64,000 nucleotides of DNA. Source: UBA4582 sp047630175 (GTDB lineage Bacteria; Pseudomonadota; Gammaproteobacteria; Pseudomonadales; Azotimanducaceae). A program made the position numbers and the translations under genes. Shown here piece by piece: positions 35,209 through 44,422 of the stretch. Below the pieces are notes generated by a model. The model had not been told where the DNA came from. It did no database searches and was given only the letters and a program-made list of their open reading frames with translations. The stretch spans positions 1 to 64,000 of the forward strand of contig JBLHVI010000008.1 of assembly GCA_047630175.1 (NCBI GenBank), in the 5' to 3' direction. Every line of letters starts with the position of its first letter. Within the stretch, counting starts at the first letter, position 1.

Positions 35209-37331
35209 CAATGCTAAAACTCGCCCTGATCGGTAATCCCAACTGCGGCAAGACCACGCTTTTTAATCATTTGACCGGCGCGCATCAGAAGGTCGGTAAC
35301 TGGCCAGGCGTTACTGTCGAGAAAAAGACAGGGGTTATGTTGCTCAACGGCGTTGAGGTTGAGGTCATTGACCTGCCGGGTATCTACTCCCTAGAGCAAG
35401 ACTACATGGGTTTGGATGAACAGATTGCGCGGGAATTCCTCGAGCGTGAAGACTTCGACCTGGTCATCAATATCCTCGATGCGACCAATCTCGAGCGTAA
35501 CTTAGTGTTGACCCAGCAGTTGCTGGAGATTAGCGCCGATCTCATCGTTGCCTTGAACATGCTCGATGTTGCGCAGCAAAACGGTGTAGATATAGATGTT
35601 GAGGCACTGTCGGCCGAACTGGGGCTATCTGTCGCTCCCATCGTGGCGTCGCGCGGCACCGGTGTCGACGCTCTCAAGTCTGAGGTCAGTGCGCGCCTGA
35701 CCGGTGGCCGCCAGGCACCTGTGACGCCATTACCGGAGACTGACGAAGCCACCGGCGAGAAACTCATTCGGCGCTATCACAAAGCGCGTCAGATGGTTGA
35801 CGGTGTCGTGCAGATGACGCCTGTCGAGCATACGTTGACCGAGCAAATCGATCGTTGGGTCTTGAATCGTTGGCTCGGCATTCCGTTCTTTTTGTTCATG
35901 ATGTATGCGATGTTCACGGTGGCGATTAGTGTCGGCGCTGTATTTATCGATTTCTTTGATATTCTGTTCGGCGCGGTATTTGTCGATAGCAGCCGCTGGC
36001 TGTTGCAGACCCTCGGTAGCCCAAGCTGGTTAGTGGTATTGTTGGCGGAGGGTCTCGGCGGTGGCATTCAGCTTGTAGCAACCTTTATACCTGTGATCGG
36101 TTTTTTGTTTCTGTGTTTGTCGATGTTGGAAGATTCTGGCTACATGTCGCGTGCGGCGTTTGTGGTTGATCGCTTGATGAGCAAGCTGGGCCTACCGGGT
36201 AATGCCTTTGTGCCACTCATTGTCGGCTTCGGCTGTAACGTACCGTCGGTAATGGCATCACGCACCCTCGGCCGCGATAGCGACCGGCTACTAACAATCG
36301 CAATGGCGCCTTTTATGTCTTGCGGTGCGCGTCTTACCGTCTACGCTCTGTTTGCTGCGGCATTCTTTCCCAGCAATGGTCAGAATATTGTGTTTTTGCT
36401 TTATCTCATGGGCATTGGCATGGCCGTGCTGACGGGTTGGGTATTTCGCAAGCAAATTTTTGCCACAGAGATGACGCCGTCATTTCAAGAGATGCCGGCG
36501 TATCACCTGCCCGTTGCGCGTAATATTTTACTCACCACCTGGTTTCGACTCCGGGCCTTCGTGTTCCGTGCAGGAAAGACGATAGTGTTGGTGGTCATCG
36601 GGTTGAGTTTTTTGAATTCCATCAGCACCGATGGCAGTTTCGGGCATTCTGACACGGACAAGTCCGCCTTGTCGGTGATCGGCAAGGCCATTACGCCGAT
36701 CTTTACACCTATTGGTTTGACCCAAGATAATTGGCCGGCCACGGTAGGTCTGTTCACCGGGTTGTTTGCCAAGGAGGCTGTAGTGGGTACGCTAGATGCG
36801 CTTTATAGCGGCGCCGATCCAGCCGCGGTTGAGGGTGCGCCAGATCTGATAGCGTTAGCCACCGAGGCGTTAATGTCTATCGTTTATAATGGCGCGGACT
36901 TGCTGGCTAACCTCGGAGATCCCCTAGGCTTAGATATGGGTGACCTCAGTGATCAGGCAGTGGCTGCGGAAGGTCAGGGCGTTACCACGAGTACCTTATC
37001 GAACATGGCGAGTCTGTTTGGCAGTCCGCTGGCGGCATTTTCCTACCTGGTGTTTATTCTGCTCTATGCACCTTGCGTCGCCGTGCTTGGCGCTATCGCC
37101 AAAGAGGCCGGCTGGCGCTGGATGCTGCTGGTGTTCTCTTGGAGTACTGGTCTTGCGTATGTCACTGCCAGTGTCATCTACCAAGTTGGCAGCATGGCAG
37201 AGCATCCGGTATTTTCGCTGGCATGGTTGTTAGGCTGTTGTATTACGATGGCACTCGCCATAGCGTCATTAAAGCAGTTGGGTACTCGGGCGCTGCCAAA
37301 GAATTTAATTCCTGTTGTTCAGGTGAATTAG
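35205..37331 (+). CDS. feoB: Ferrous iron transporter B
   Basis: 708 residues. N-terminal G domain: G1 GNPNCGKT at 10-17, DLPGIYSL (G3), and the G4-like NMLDVAQQN. After it come the two Gate motifs: GFGCNVPSVMASR near 345 and GLFAKEAVVGTLD near 523, with the conserved Cys. About eight membrane segments. Imports Fe(II) across the inner membrane. The start overlaps feoA by four bases, so expression is coupled. No feoC follows; the downstream gene is a convergent MFS transporter. Confidence 0.95.
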   Translation: MTMLKLALIGNPNCGKTTLFNHLTGAHQKVGNWPGVTVEKKTGVMLLNGVEVEVIDLPGIYSLEQDYMGLDEQIAREFLEREDFDLVINILDATNLERNLVLTQQLLEISADLIVALNMLDVAQQNGVDIDVEALSAELGLSVAPIVASRGTGVDALKSEVSARLTGGRQAPVTPLPETDEATGEKLIRRYHKARQMVDGVVQMTPVEHTLTEQIDRWVLNRWLGIPFFLFMMYAMFTVAISVGAVFIDFFDILFGAVFVDSSRWLLQTLGSPSWLVVLLAEGLGGGIQLVATFIPVIGFLFLCLSMLEDSGYMSRAAFVVDRLMSKLGLPGNAFVPLIVGFGCNVPSVMASRTLGRDSDRLLTIAMAPFMSCGARLTVYALFAAAFFPSNGQNIVFLLYLMGIGMAVLTGWVFRKQIFATEMTPSFQEMPAYHLPVARNILLTTWFRLRAFVFRAGKTIVLVVIGLSFLNSISTDGSFGHSDTDKSALSVIGKAITPIFTPIGLTQDNWPATVGLFTGLFAKEAVVGTLDALYSGADPAAVEGAPDLIALATEALMSIVYNGADLLANLGDPLGLDMGDLSDQAVAAEGQGVTTSTLSNMASLFGSPLAAFSYLVFILLYAPCVAVLGAIAKEAGWRWMLLVFSWSTGLAYVTASVIYQVGSMAEHPVFSLAWLLGCCITMALAIASLKQLGTRALPKNLIPVVQVN

Positions 37332-37366
37332 TGCGTGTAGCGAGATGCATAGCGCATCTGCGATGA

Positions 37367-38635
37367 TCAACTGACAGGCTTACGCAAACAGGCGAGCATT
37401 ACGGCGGACAGCAGGTTAGCACTGCCGACAACCAAAATGGCGCCATCATAGTTGCCGATGACGTCGAAGTAGTAAGACGTTGCTAGTGGCGCGCCGGCGG
37501 TTAGCAGTATCGAAAATGGTAGCGCTGCACTGCGAACGGCGCCGAGATAGCGGCGGCCGAAGAACGATGCCCAAATAACTTCTTGCAAGGGAATCATGCC
37601 GCCCCAGCCAAGGCCTAAAACGGCAAATCCCACGTACGCCCAGGTAAGAGACCCCGCCTGCACGGCAAAAACAATGATAAATAGTGACAGGCCCGTCAAT
37701 CCAGCGCTGATTGAGGCGAGTGGCCGTGCATCGAGGCCATCGATCAACCAGCCCCAGACTGGCTTTGATAATAATGCCGGAATTGACGCGATGGTAATCA
37801 TCAAGGCAGCGGTAGTCCTTGAATACCCGGCGTCCGTCATCATCGGTACCGTTTGCAGTAACATAACTTGAATAGTGATGCCGAACAGGCCAAACGCCAG
37901 TACCAACAAATAAAACGTTGGGTTGGTCATGGCTTGGCGTCGGGTCATCGAGTTATCGAAGTCCAGTAGTGCCCGGGCGTTCTTACCCAAGGCAACGTCT
38001 TGTAGAGAATGGCCATCGGGGCGCAGACCATAATCCTCAGGTGTCCTGCGCATCACAAGCGCTGCGGGGGTGATCAGAACGACGGTGCCTAGGGCTAGAA
38101 TTTGCCAAGTAGTCCGCCAGCCGTGAACGTCGATCAACCAGGACGCCAGGGGTGTGAGCAGTACACCAGCGAACGACACCCCCATTGCTGCCAGCGCGAT
38201 GGCCCGGCCACGAAAATTAACAAACCACTTGGCCAGAGTAACATTGACAACGAGGTTGCCGATCATTGCAGCGCCGAGTGTCAGAACGATACCGTTGAGA
38301 ATCACCCAATGCCACAAGGTTTGAACCTGTGATAACAGGCCCAAGGCCAGTCCGAGAATTGCGGTGCCGGCTAGCATAAAGCGCCGGGCGCCAAGACGAT
38401 CGACGTAGCTACCGATAAAGAAGCCCGTCATGGCCATCATGATCTGGCCCAGACTGCGCGGCAGCGTAAACTCGGTTCGGGTCCAGCCGAGACTCTCGGT
38501 CATGGGTATCATGAAGGGGCCGATGACATAGTTCTGCATGCCGATAGCCACAAACTGAGCGATAAACGCCGCAACAATCAGCCAGTAGCCGTAAAAAATA
38601 GGGGTGTTGGCTGGGGTGCCTGTAACTTGATGCAT
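37367..38635 (-). CDS. MFS transporter, monocarboxylate/oxalate-type
   Basis: 422 residues with 12 membrane segments. YGYWLIVAAFIAQFVAIGMQ and GPFMIPMTESLGWTRTEF in the first two segments, then the loop SYVDRLGARRFMLAG, are typical of the MCT/OFA-like branch of the major facilitator family. Such carriers move monocarboxylates or other organic acids; which one here is unknown. It converges with feoB and is divergent from the SPOR-repeat gene (145 bases between the preferred starts). Confidence 0.85.
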   Translation of the reverse strand: MHQVTGTPANTPIFYGYWLIVAAFIAQFVAIGMQNYVIGPFMIPMTESLGWTRTEFTLPRSLGQIMMAMTGFFIGSYVDRLGARRFMLAGTAILGLALGLLSQVQTLWHWVILNGIVLTLGAAMIGNLVVNVTLAKWFVNFRGRAIALAAMGVSFAGVLLTPLASWLIDVHGWRTTWQILALGTVVLITPAALVMRRTPEDYGLRPDGHSLQDVALGKNARALLDFDNSMTRRQAMTNPTFYLLVLAFGLFGITIQVMLLQTVPMMTDAGYSRTTAALMITIASIPALLSKPVWGWLIDGLDARPLASISAGLTGLSLFIIVFAVQAGSLTWAYVGFAVLGLGWGGMIPLQEVIWASFFGRRYLGAVRSAALPFSILLTAGAPLATSYYFDVIGNYDGAILVVGSANLLSAVMLACLRKPVS

Positions 38636-38780
38636 AAGCGTTGGACTGGTTGACGACGGCGTCGATGGTAGCAGTTTGTAAGGGACACGCGGTAGATTTG
38701 CAGTTTCTTAAGATAATGTCTGCGATTAGCCGATCCTTTGGGTTAGTATGCGCGGAAATTTTCCTTGGAAGTCGCATCAC

Positions 38781-39482
38781 ATGCTGAATATATTTTGCTC
38801 ATCCCGGTTGGCGAGTATCGCTGACACCCGTGTGATGGCATTCTGCGTAACAGTTGTCTGCCTTTGCATGACTACGATGCCGGCATTGGCGGCAGACAAC
38901 ACAAATGACTATTGGGTTGTGGGTAGCTATAAAACGCTGGCCAGTGCTGAGTTGGAACGCGAGCGCATCGCGCGCTTGACGTCTGAGCATGTTGAAATGG
39001 CGGCTTTCGATCTTGATGGTCGAGCGGCTGAGTTAACAACAGGTCAGTCAGTCGCTTACCGCGATGGCGCGGCTAATATTCGGTTGCTGATACGTCAGAG
39101 GATGGAACGCTTAGTGCAGCGTGAAGAACTGGTGTCAAATGGCCTAGCGGTTTGGCGTCTAAGCGTTGACGACCACCAGATAAGTCAGTTCAAGGCGTCT
39201 GTTGCCGCCCGCGGGGAGACGCTCACGCGTGAATACTGGCTCGTACTGGGGAGTTTTCATGGACCAGACCGTGCCCGTAATCAACGTGACAGCCTGCTAA
39301 AAGCTGGGATAGATTCCGTGACACTGCATCGGCTTGAGGCCGATGGTCGTTACTATTTCCGGGTTGATCATGGTCCCTTTGACCGGATTATTGCCGCGCA
39401 ACGACAGCGTTTTATCGATCAGGGTATTACCGGCGCCTTCTGGACGCGGGTACGTGGCACAGCGTTAGTGGACGTTGAGTAA
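38781..39482 (+). CDS. Secreted protein with two SPOR-like repeats
   Basis: 233 residues from ATG 38781; an in-frame ATG at 38748 would add 11. Signal peptide to about residue 30 (hydrophobic FCVTVVCLCMTTMPALA, then AADN). Two SPOR-like modules: DYWVVGSYKTLASAELERER after the signal, and EYWLVLGSFHGPDRARNQRD near residue 150, with YYFRVDHGPF closing the second. SPOR domains bind denuded peptidoglycan at the septum. Two SPOR repeats without another domain in a free periplasmic protein is uncommon. Divergent from the MFS gene. Confidence 0.65.
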   Translation: MLNIFCSSRLASIADTRVMAFCVTVVCLCMTTMPALAADNTNDYWVVGSYKTLASAELERERIARLTSEHVEMAAFDLDGRAAELTTGQSVAYRDGAANIRLLIRQRMERLVQREELVSNGLAVWRLSVDDHQISQFKASVAARGETLTREYWLVLGSFHGPDRARNQRDSLLKAGIDSVTLHRLEADGRYYFRVDHGPFDRIIAAQRQRFIDQGITGAFWTRVRGTALVDVE

Positions 39483-39611
39483 CGCAATTTATTAATACCT
39501 ATGCGATTGTGACTCGCACGTTTACGCGGCCTCAGCAGACATAAGCTGGTATAAGAAACCGGCTGGAATTGCCTAGGTAAAAATGCAAAGATAGGCGCTT
39601 CTTCGAAATCA

Positions 39612-40763
39612 GTGGTACTTGTGGATATACGAACCAAACTAGCGCTCGCCCTCGTTTTTGTGTCTCTTTTGAGCATGGCGTTGCTAGGCACGTTCGCCTA
39701 TCAAACCTCTGCTGGATTGTTGCAGGAAATTTCCGTCCGCCAACTGGACGCCCTCGCTGAGAGTAAGAAACGCGACCTAGTCAAAGTCCAAGAAGGCTGG
39801 CGCGACCAGTTGCGCCTGATTCGCAGTCGCACAGATTTGCGCGATAACCTGCAGCGCTATTTTGTCAGCCAAGATATTACAGCGCTTGACCGCGTCAGAG
39901 AGATCATCGAGAACGCGGTCACGGCGACAGACAATCTGGATCGTATCGATATCCTTGATTTGGCTGGCAATGAGATTGTTGGATTCGGGCAAGTCGAGCG
40001 GCCTCATGAGCATGATATGCCCCTCGATAGCCAAGCGATCACGTATGGCGGCTCTTATGTCACCGAGTCAGGTAGCCTGCGCGTGATGTTTACAAGTCTA
40101 CTTAATATCGATGGCCAAGGCATTGGCGCTATCGAAGTGATCTTTGATGGCTTAGATCTGTATTCGGTGACGGGCAACTACACCGGCTTAGGTGAAACTG
40201 GCGAGTCAGTGGTCGTCAAGCAAGACGGTAATTCAGTGTTAGTTTTGAATCCTGTACGGCATGATGACGAGGGCAAGTTCCGCCGCCTGTCGAACGAGCA
40301 AGTGTCTGTGCCCATTAGGCGCGTACTCAGTGGCGAAGATTTTGTTTTCGACGAGAGCGTTAAAGACTATCGAGATGTTGATGTCTGGGCGGCAACCCGT
40401 TACCTAGAAGATTTGCAGTGGGGGTTGATCGTTAAGGTTGATGCGGCCGAAGAAGCAAAGCGGGCGAATCAACTACGTGAAGCGATGATTGATATCGCGC
40501 TCGCGTTATCGGCCTTCGCTATTATCGGTGGGACATTGCTCGGCTTGTACCTGGCGCGGCCGATACATGACCTTGCGTTGTTGGTTGAGCGTGTGCGTGA
40601 AGGTGAACTGACACTGCGCGCCGACGCCTCGGGTGATGACGAGATCGCTTATCTGGCTGAGTCCGTCAACGAGTTGTTAGATCACTTGCAAAAAGAAAAT
40701 CCGAAAATGCTTGGCGCGCAATCGAAATCAGGTGCGCAAACACAGCCGGGTACTGCTGACTAA
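39612..40763 (+). CDS. Cache-HAMP sensor protein lacking an output domain
   Basis: 383 residues, GTG start (a second GTG at 39621). Membrane segment 8-30 (LALALVFVSLLSMALLG), extracytoplasmic Cache-like sensing domain about 35-285 (GWRDQLRLIRSRTDLRDNL, IDILDLAGNEIVGFG), second membrane segment about 297-317, then HAMP (RPIHDLALLVERVREGEL) and ESVNELLDHL. Only about 20 polar residues follow, so there is no kinase, GGDEF or methyl-accepting module. Its TAA overlaps the next ATG (TAATG), coupling it to a Ca/Na antiporter. Confidence 0.8.
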   Translation: MVLVDIRTKLALALVFVSLLSMALLGTFAYQTSAGLLQEISVRQLDALAESKKRDLVKVQEGWRDQLRLIRSRTDLRDNLQRYFVSQDITALDRVREIIENAVTATDNLDRIDILDLAGNEIVGFGQVERPHEHDMPLDSQAITYGGSYVTESGSLRVMFTSLLNIDGQGIGAIEVIFDGLDLYSVTGNYTGLGETGESVVVKQDGNSVLVLNPVRHDDEGKFRRLSNEQVSVPIRRVLSGEDFVFDESVKDYRDVDVWAATRYLEDLQWGLIVKVDAAEEAKRANQLREAMIDIALALSAFAIIGGTLLGLYLARPIHDLALLVERVREGELTLRADASGDDEIAYLAESVNELLDHLQKENPKMLGAQSKSGAQTQPGTAD

Positions 40764-41713
40764 TGCCCGAGACACTAGATTTCCTAAAGCTCTTTGGTGG
40801 TTTTGTCTATCTCTTGATGGGTGGTGACTTGTTGGTGCGTGGTGCCCTAGGGCTGGCGCGCGAGAGCAAAATCCCGCCGATGGTCGTGGGACTGACAGTA
40901 GTCGCTATGGGGACCTCGGCGCCAGAGCTGATGGTGTCGTCAGTTTCCGCTCTAACGGGTTTTCCAGGGATTGCTGTGGGCAATATCATAGGCAGTAATA
41001 TCGCTAACGTACTGTTGGTTATTGGTGTCCCCGTGTTAATCCACCCTATAGTCTGCGATCAAGCTGGTCTCGGTAAACAGACGGGTTTGATGGTGGCGGT
41101 CTGTGTATTGTTTATTGTCCTTTGCGTGTTCCAACCGGTTACTTTCTGGGAAGGCGTCTTGCTGGTGTCGCTACTCGGCGGTTTTTTGTTTCTGGCAACT
41201 CGTGGCTCAGACTTGGTGCCGAGTCTCGATGATGCGGAAGAGGAACTTGAGCGAGTGTTGGGATTACCGGGTAAGTCCATCACCATCGTCGTGTTTATCA
41301 TTCTCGGTATTATTGCGCTGCCTTTAGGGGCTGATTTAGTGGTTGAGGGTGCCGCGGGCCTGGCGGCTAATTGGGGTGTCTCAGAAGCCGTGATCGGCTT
41401 AAGTTTGATTGCGCTGGGCACTTCACTGCCGGAGTTAAGCACCACCGTTATCGCCGCATTCCACAAAAGCTCTGATGTTGCTATAGGCAATGTGGTCGGC
41501 AGTAACGTGTTTAATATTCTCGCCATCTTCGGTATCACTGCTTTACTCACAGATATCCCGGTAGACCCGGCTTTTCTGACCCTCGATGTCTGGATAATGC
41601 TGGGTAGTTCAGTGCTGTTGCTGCTGTTTGTATTGTTCAAGGCCACCATCGGAAAAGCATGGGGCGTCGCGTTGCTCGCGGCTTACTTGGGCTATATGGT
41701 ATCGATCTACTGA
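40763..41713 (+). CDS. Calcium/sodium antiporter (YrbG-like CaCA)
   Basis: 316 residues with about ten membrane segments and two inverted alpha repeats: VAMGTSAPELMVSSVSAL with GNIIGSNIANVLLVIG, and IALGTSLPELSTTVIAAF with GNVVGSNVFNILAIFG. These are the ion-binding signatures of K+-independent Ca/Na exchangers. It exports calcium or exchanges related cations at the inner membrane. It is one base overlapped (TAATG) with the Cache-HAMP gene. Confidence 0.9.
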   Translation: MPETLDFLKLFGGFVYLLMGGDLLVRGALGLARESKIPPMVVGLTVVAMGTSAPELMVSSVSALTGFPGIAVGNIIGSNIANVLLVIGVPVLIHPIVCDQAGLGKQTGLMVAVCVLFIVLCVFQPVTFWEGVLLVSLLGGFLFLATRGSDLVPSLDDAEEELERVLGLPGKSITIVVFIILGIIALPLGADLVVEGAAGLAANWGVSEAVIGLSLIALGTSLPELSTTVIAAFHKSSDVAIGNVVGSNVFNILAIFGITALLTDIPVDPAFLTLDVWIMLGSSVLLLLFVLFKATIGKAWGVALLAAYLGYMVSIY

Positions 41714-41893
41714 TTGGGGTGGAGGGCCTTGGCGGTAAACTTAATTGTTCGGGCTGCCACTCGTTGGGCTACTTAACGCGAGGTTTGGTTGTCGTCACTG
41801 CGCCCGAAAAACACCTCGCCGAGTCGGTCTGCATTGACAGGTAAAGTAACGGCGTTTGTAGCACGATTGACGCTCAAATAGGAGGCAGCTGTC

Positions 41894-41926
41894 ATGCAGC
41901 AAAGCAGGCAGGTCAGAGCTTGTTAA
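41894..41926 (+). CDS. Putative leader peptide MQQSRQVRAC before SulP
   Basis: A 10-codon ORF with a perfect AGGAGG (41880-41885) eight bases before its ATG. Its penultimate codon is Cys and its TAA overlaps the SulP ATG (TAATG). The SulP start itself has a poor ribosome site, so its translation may depend on this leader. A cysteine-terminated leader before a sulfate-type transporter is suggestive of a sulfur-linked translation control, but that is inference. Confidence 0.55.
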   Translation: MQQSRQVRAC

Positions 41927-43680
41927 TGCGCTGGTTAAACCGGGCACTACCATTGATGGCGTGGTGGCCTCAATACCGACTGGATGACTTCAGGGAAGAC
42001 CTAGTCGCGGGTGTTGTCGTGTTGTTTATAACCGTGCCACAGGTCATTGCTTATGCATTTTTGGCGGGGCTGCCGCCTGAAACTGGCTTGTACGCGGCAA
42101 TCATGGCTTTGCTGTGCTATGCGGCGTTTGGCAGTTGTCGTACGTTGGCCGTCGGACCGACGGCTATTCTTGCCATGATGACGTTGGAATCGACCTCTGC
42201 GTTTGCGCAACCCGGCACAGCTGAATACGCGCTGTTGGCGGCAAAACTGGCGATGCTGACGGGTGGCATCTTGATCTTGCTACGTATCGTAAACTTTGGT
42301 GCGGTGATTAGTTTTCTTAGCCATGCGGTCGTAACGGGATTCATTACGGCGGCCGCGATCCTGATCATTGTTAATCAGATACCGCCCATACTGGGGTTAG
42401 TGCCAGCCAGCGATACAGGCATTTGGGCAGTGATCGTTTATACGTTTACGCACGCTGGTGCACTCAATCTTGCTGCTTTGCTGATCGCCTTGGGTGCGAT
42501 GTTACTGCTCTGGTTTTGCCGCTATCATCTTGCGAGTCTGTTGCATAAAACGCCTGTAAATCTGCGTTTAATCAACAGTCTGGTGCGATCAGCGCCCATG
42601 TATGCGGTGATGATGTCAATATTGATTGTATGGTCTATGAGTCTTGCCGGCGCTGATGGTGTGGCGGTAGTTGGTGTAATACCCAGTCAGATGCCGGCCT
42701 TGGCCGAGGTCACATTGAGCCTGCATGACATTGAAACGCTAGCGCCCTCAGCGTGCCTGATGGCGATGGTTATTTTTATGGAAAGTACCTCCATCGGCGC
42801 GGCGGTTGCTAGCAAACGCCGCGAGAAAATCGAACCAAATCAGGAGTTGATTGGTTTGGGCTTGGCGAACCTAGGTTCATCTATTGTGGGTGGGTTCCCT
42901 GTCGCTGGAAGCTTTGCACGCACCATTGTCAATTTCAGCGCGGGCGCTGTCACGCCCATGGCGTCAGTGGTCACGTGTGTTCTGGTGATTATCACGCTTA
43001 TTTGGTTTGCGCCGTTGTTTTACTATTTGCCGAAAGCGGTGCTAGCGGCGATTATTGTCATGTCTGCGGTGCAGTTGATTGATTTGCCGGGGATCAAAAA
43101 AACCTTCAGCTTTAATCGTATTGATTCGGTGACGTTTACACTGACGTTCCTGGCTGTGCTAGGGCTGGGCGTCGAGGCGGGTATTCTTGCGGGTATCGCC
43201 GTGTCTTTTGTCCTGCTGATTCGCAGTAGCAGTAAACCCCACATTGCGGTGGTGGGTCGCGTCGGCAAGACTGAGCACTTCCGCAATGTTCTGCGCCATG
43301 ACGTGCTGACATCTCCGCGGGTTTTGGCCTTACGCATTGATGAAAGTCTGTATTTTGTGAATACCCGTTATATCGAAACATTTTTGTTTAATGAGGTTGC
43401 AGCGCGCAAAGAGATTAAACATGTGGTGCTGATCTGTACCGCTACCAATTTCATCGACACGAGCGGTCTTGAGATGCTCGAGTTGCTGCAAGACAATCTG
43501 GCTGAGGTTGGAGTCACTTTGCATTTGGCGGAAGTCAAAGGTGTGGTGATGGACAAGCTTAAAGAGACAGATTTTTATGCCAATATGCAAGGTCAGGTAT
43601 ACTTCACGACGGACATCGCCATGAAGGACATCGCCATGAAGGACATTGCCATGAAGGATTTGGCGGACAGGGTTTTATAA
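41926..43680 (+). CDS. SulP-family anion permease with STAS domain
   Basis: 584 residues from ATG 41926 (an in-frame TTG lies at 41920). Twelve or so membrane segments open with DFREDLVAGVVVLFITVPQVIAYAFLAGLPPETGLYAA, broken here for length, the SulP hallmark; ESTSIGAAVASKRRE and GGFPVAGSFART follow. The C-terminal STAS domain is about 430-560 (FIDTSGLEMLELL). SulP proteins carry sulfate, bicarbonate or other anions; the substrate is undecided. It ends in three DIAMK repeats. The native start lacks its own strong Shine-Dalgarno and overlaps a short leader ORF. Confidence 0.9.
   Translation: MRWLNRALPLMAWWPQYRLDDFREDLVAGVVVLFITVPQVIAYAFLAGLPPETGLYAAIMALLCYAAFGSCRTLAVGPTAILAMMTLESTSAFAQPGTAEYALLAAKLAMLTGGILILLRIVNFGAVISFLSHAVVTGFITAAAILIIVNQIPPILGLVPASDTGIWAVIVYTFTHAGALNLAALLIALGAMLLLWFCRYHLASLLHKTPVNLRLINSLVRSAPMYAVMMSILIVWSMSLAGADGVAVVGVIPSQMPALAEVTLSLHDIETLAPSACLMAMVIFMESTSIGAAVASKRREKIEPNQELIGLGLANLGSSIVGGFPVAGSFARTIVNFSAGAVTPMASVVTCVLVIITLIWFAPLFYYLPKAVLAAIIVMSAVQLIDLPGIKKTFSFNRIDSVTFTLTFLAVLGLGVEAGILAGIAVSFVLLIRSSSKPHIAVVGRVGKTEHFRNVLRHDVLTSPRVLALRIDESLYFVNTRYIETFLFNEVAARKEIKHVVLICTATNFIDTSGLEMLELLQDNLAEVGVTLHLAEVKGVVMDKLKETDFYANMQGQVYFTTDIAMKDIAMKDIAMKDLADRVL
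43612..43656 (+). repeat. Three tandem 15-bp repeats coding DIAMK
   Basis: GACATCGCCATGAAG occurs twice, followed by GACATTGCCATGAAG, just before the SulP stop. The repeat keeps frame, so slippage would change tail length in units of five residues and not disrupt the gene. Confidence 0.85.
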
Positions 43681-43700
43681 CGAATCTTCGGGAGAGGAAA

Positions 43701-44420
43701 ATGTACACACAAACAATCGATTACAAAGACGGTGATACGCTGCTTGAAGGCTACGTCGCTTACGACGATAGCATCAAGGGGCCACGTCCAGCTGTGCTGA
43801 TAGCCCACGACTGGAGCGGGCGTCGTGACTATGCAACAAGTAAAGCCGATGAAGTTGCCCGCCTGGGGTATGTTGGTTTTGCGCTTGATATGTATGGTAA
43901 AGGCGTTTTCGGCAACGACGGCGATGTCGAGCTCAATGGTTCGCTGATGAGCCCTTTCGCGACGGACAGAGCCATGCTGCGTACCCGGATGACAGCTGCA
44001 TTGACAACAGTTCGCGGTTTGGATGTTGTCGACCCAAGTAACGTTAGCGCCATGGGCTATTGCTTCGGCGGCATGTGTGTACTGGAGCTGGCTCGGGGCG
44101 GTGCAGACGTCGGCGGTGTAATCAGTGTGCACGGAATTTTCTCGCCGGGAGACGTGGCTAACGAGGCGATTAGCGCTAAGGTACTGTGCCTGCATGGTCA
44201 CGATGACCCGATGGTCCCACCTGAGCAGGTTTTGGCATTCGAGCAGGAAATGTCAGCTGCTAATGCTGATTGGCAGATGCATACCTACGGCGGCACCATG
44301 CACGCGTTCACCAACCCGGGTGCTAATAATCCAGACTTTGGTGCGCAGTATAATCCTGATGCCGATCGTCGGGCATCGCGTTCGATAGAGAACTTTTTGT
44401 CGGAAATGTTTGGCCAATAG
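43701..44420 (+). CDS. Dienelactone hydrolase family protein
   Basis: 239 residues, alpha/beta hydrolase. Nucleophile Cys in AMGYCFGGMC (the DLH type, not Ser), Asp in GHDDPMVPPEQV, and His in GTMHAFTNPGA, with ALDMYGKG for the oxyanion side. DLH enzymes open lactones from chlorocatechol or related catabolism, and many relatives act on other small esters. GGGAGAGGAAA sits immediately before the ATG. It lies 20 bases after SulP and three bases before the MBL gene, so the three are likely one operon. Confidence 0.9.
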   Translation: MYTQTIDYKDGDTLLEGYVAYDDSIKGPRPAVLIAHDWSGRRDYATSKADEVARLGYVGFALDMYGKGVFGNDGDVELNGSLMSPFATDRAMLRTRMTAALTTVRGLDVVDPSNVSAMGYCFGGMCVLELARGGADVGGVISVHGIFSPGDVANEAISAKVLCLHGHDDPMVPPEQVLAFEQEMSAANADWQMHTYGGTMHAFTNPGANNPDFGAQYNPDADRRASRSIENFLSEMFGQ

Positions 44421-44422
44421 GC

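Noticed and set aside
41059..41649. A 196-codon leftward frame inside the antiporter gene
   Set aside because: Antisense to the CaCA gene; Ser/Thr/Pro-rich shadow composition.
43593..44201. A 202-codon leftward frame across the SulP end and dienelactone hydrolase gene
   Set aside because: Opposes two convincing genes and has no ribosome site or recognisable domain.
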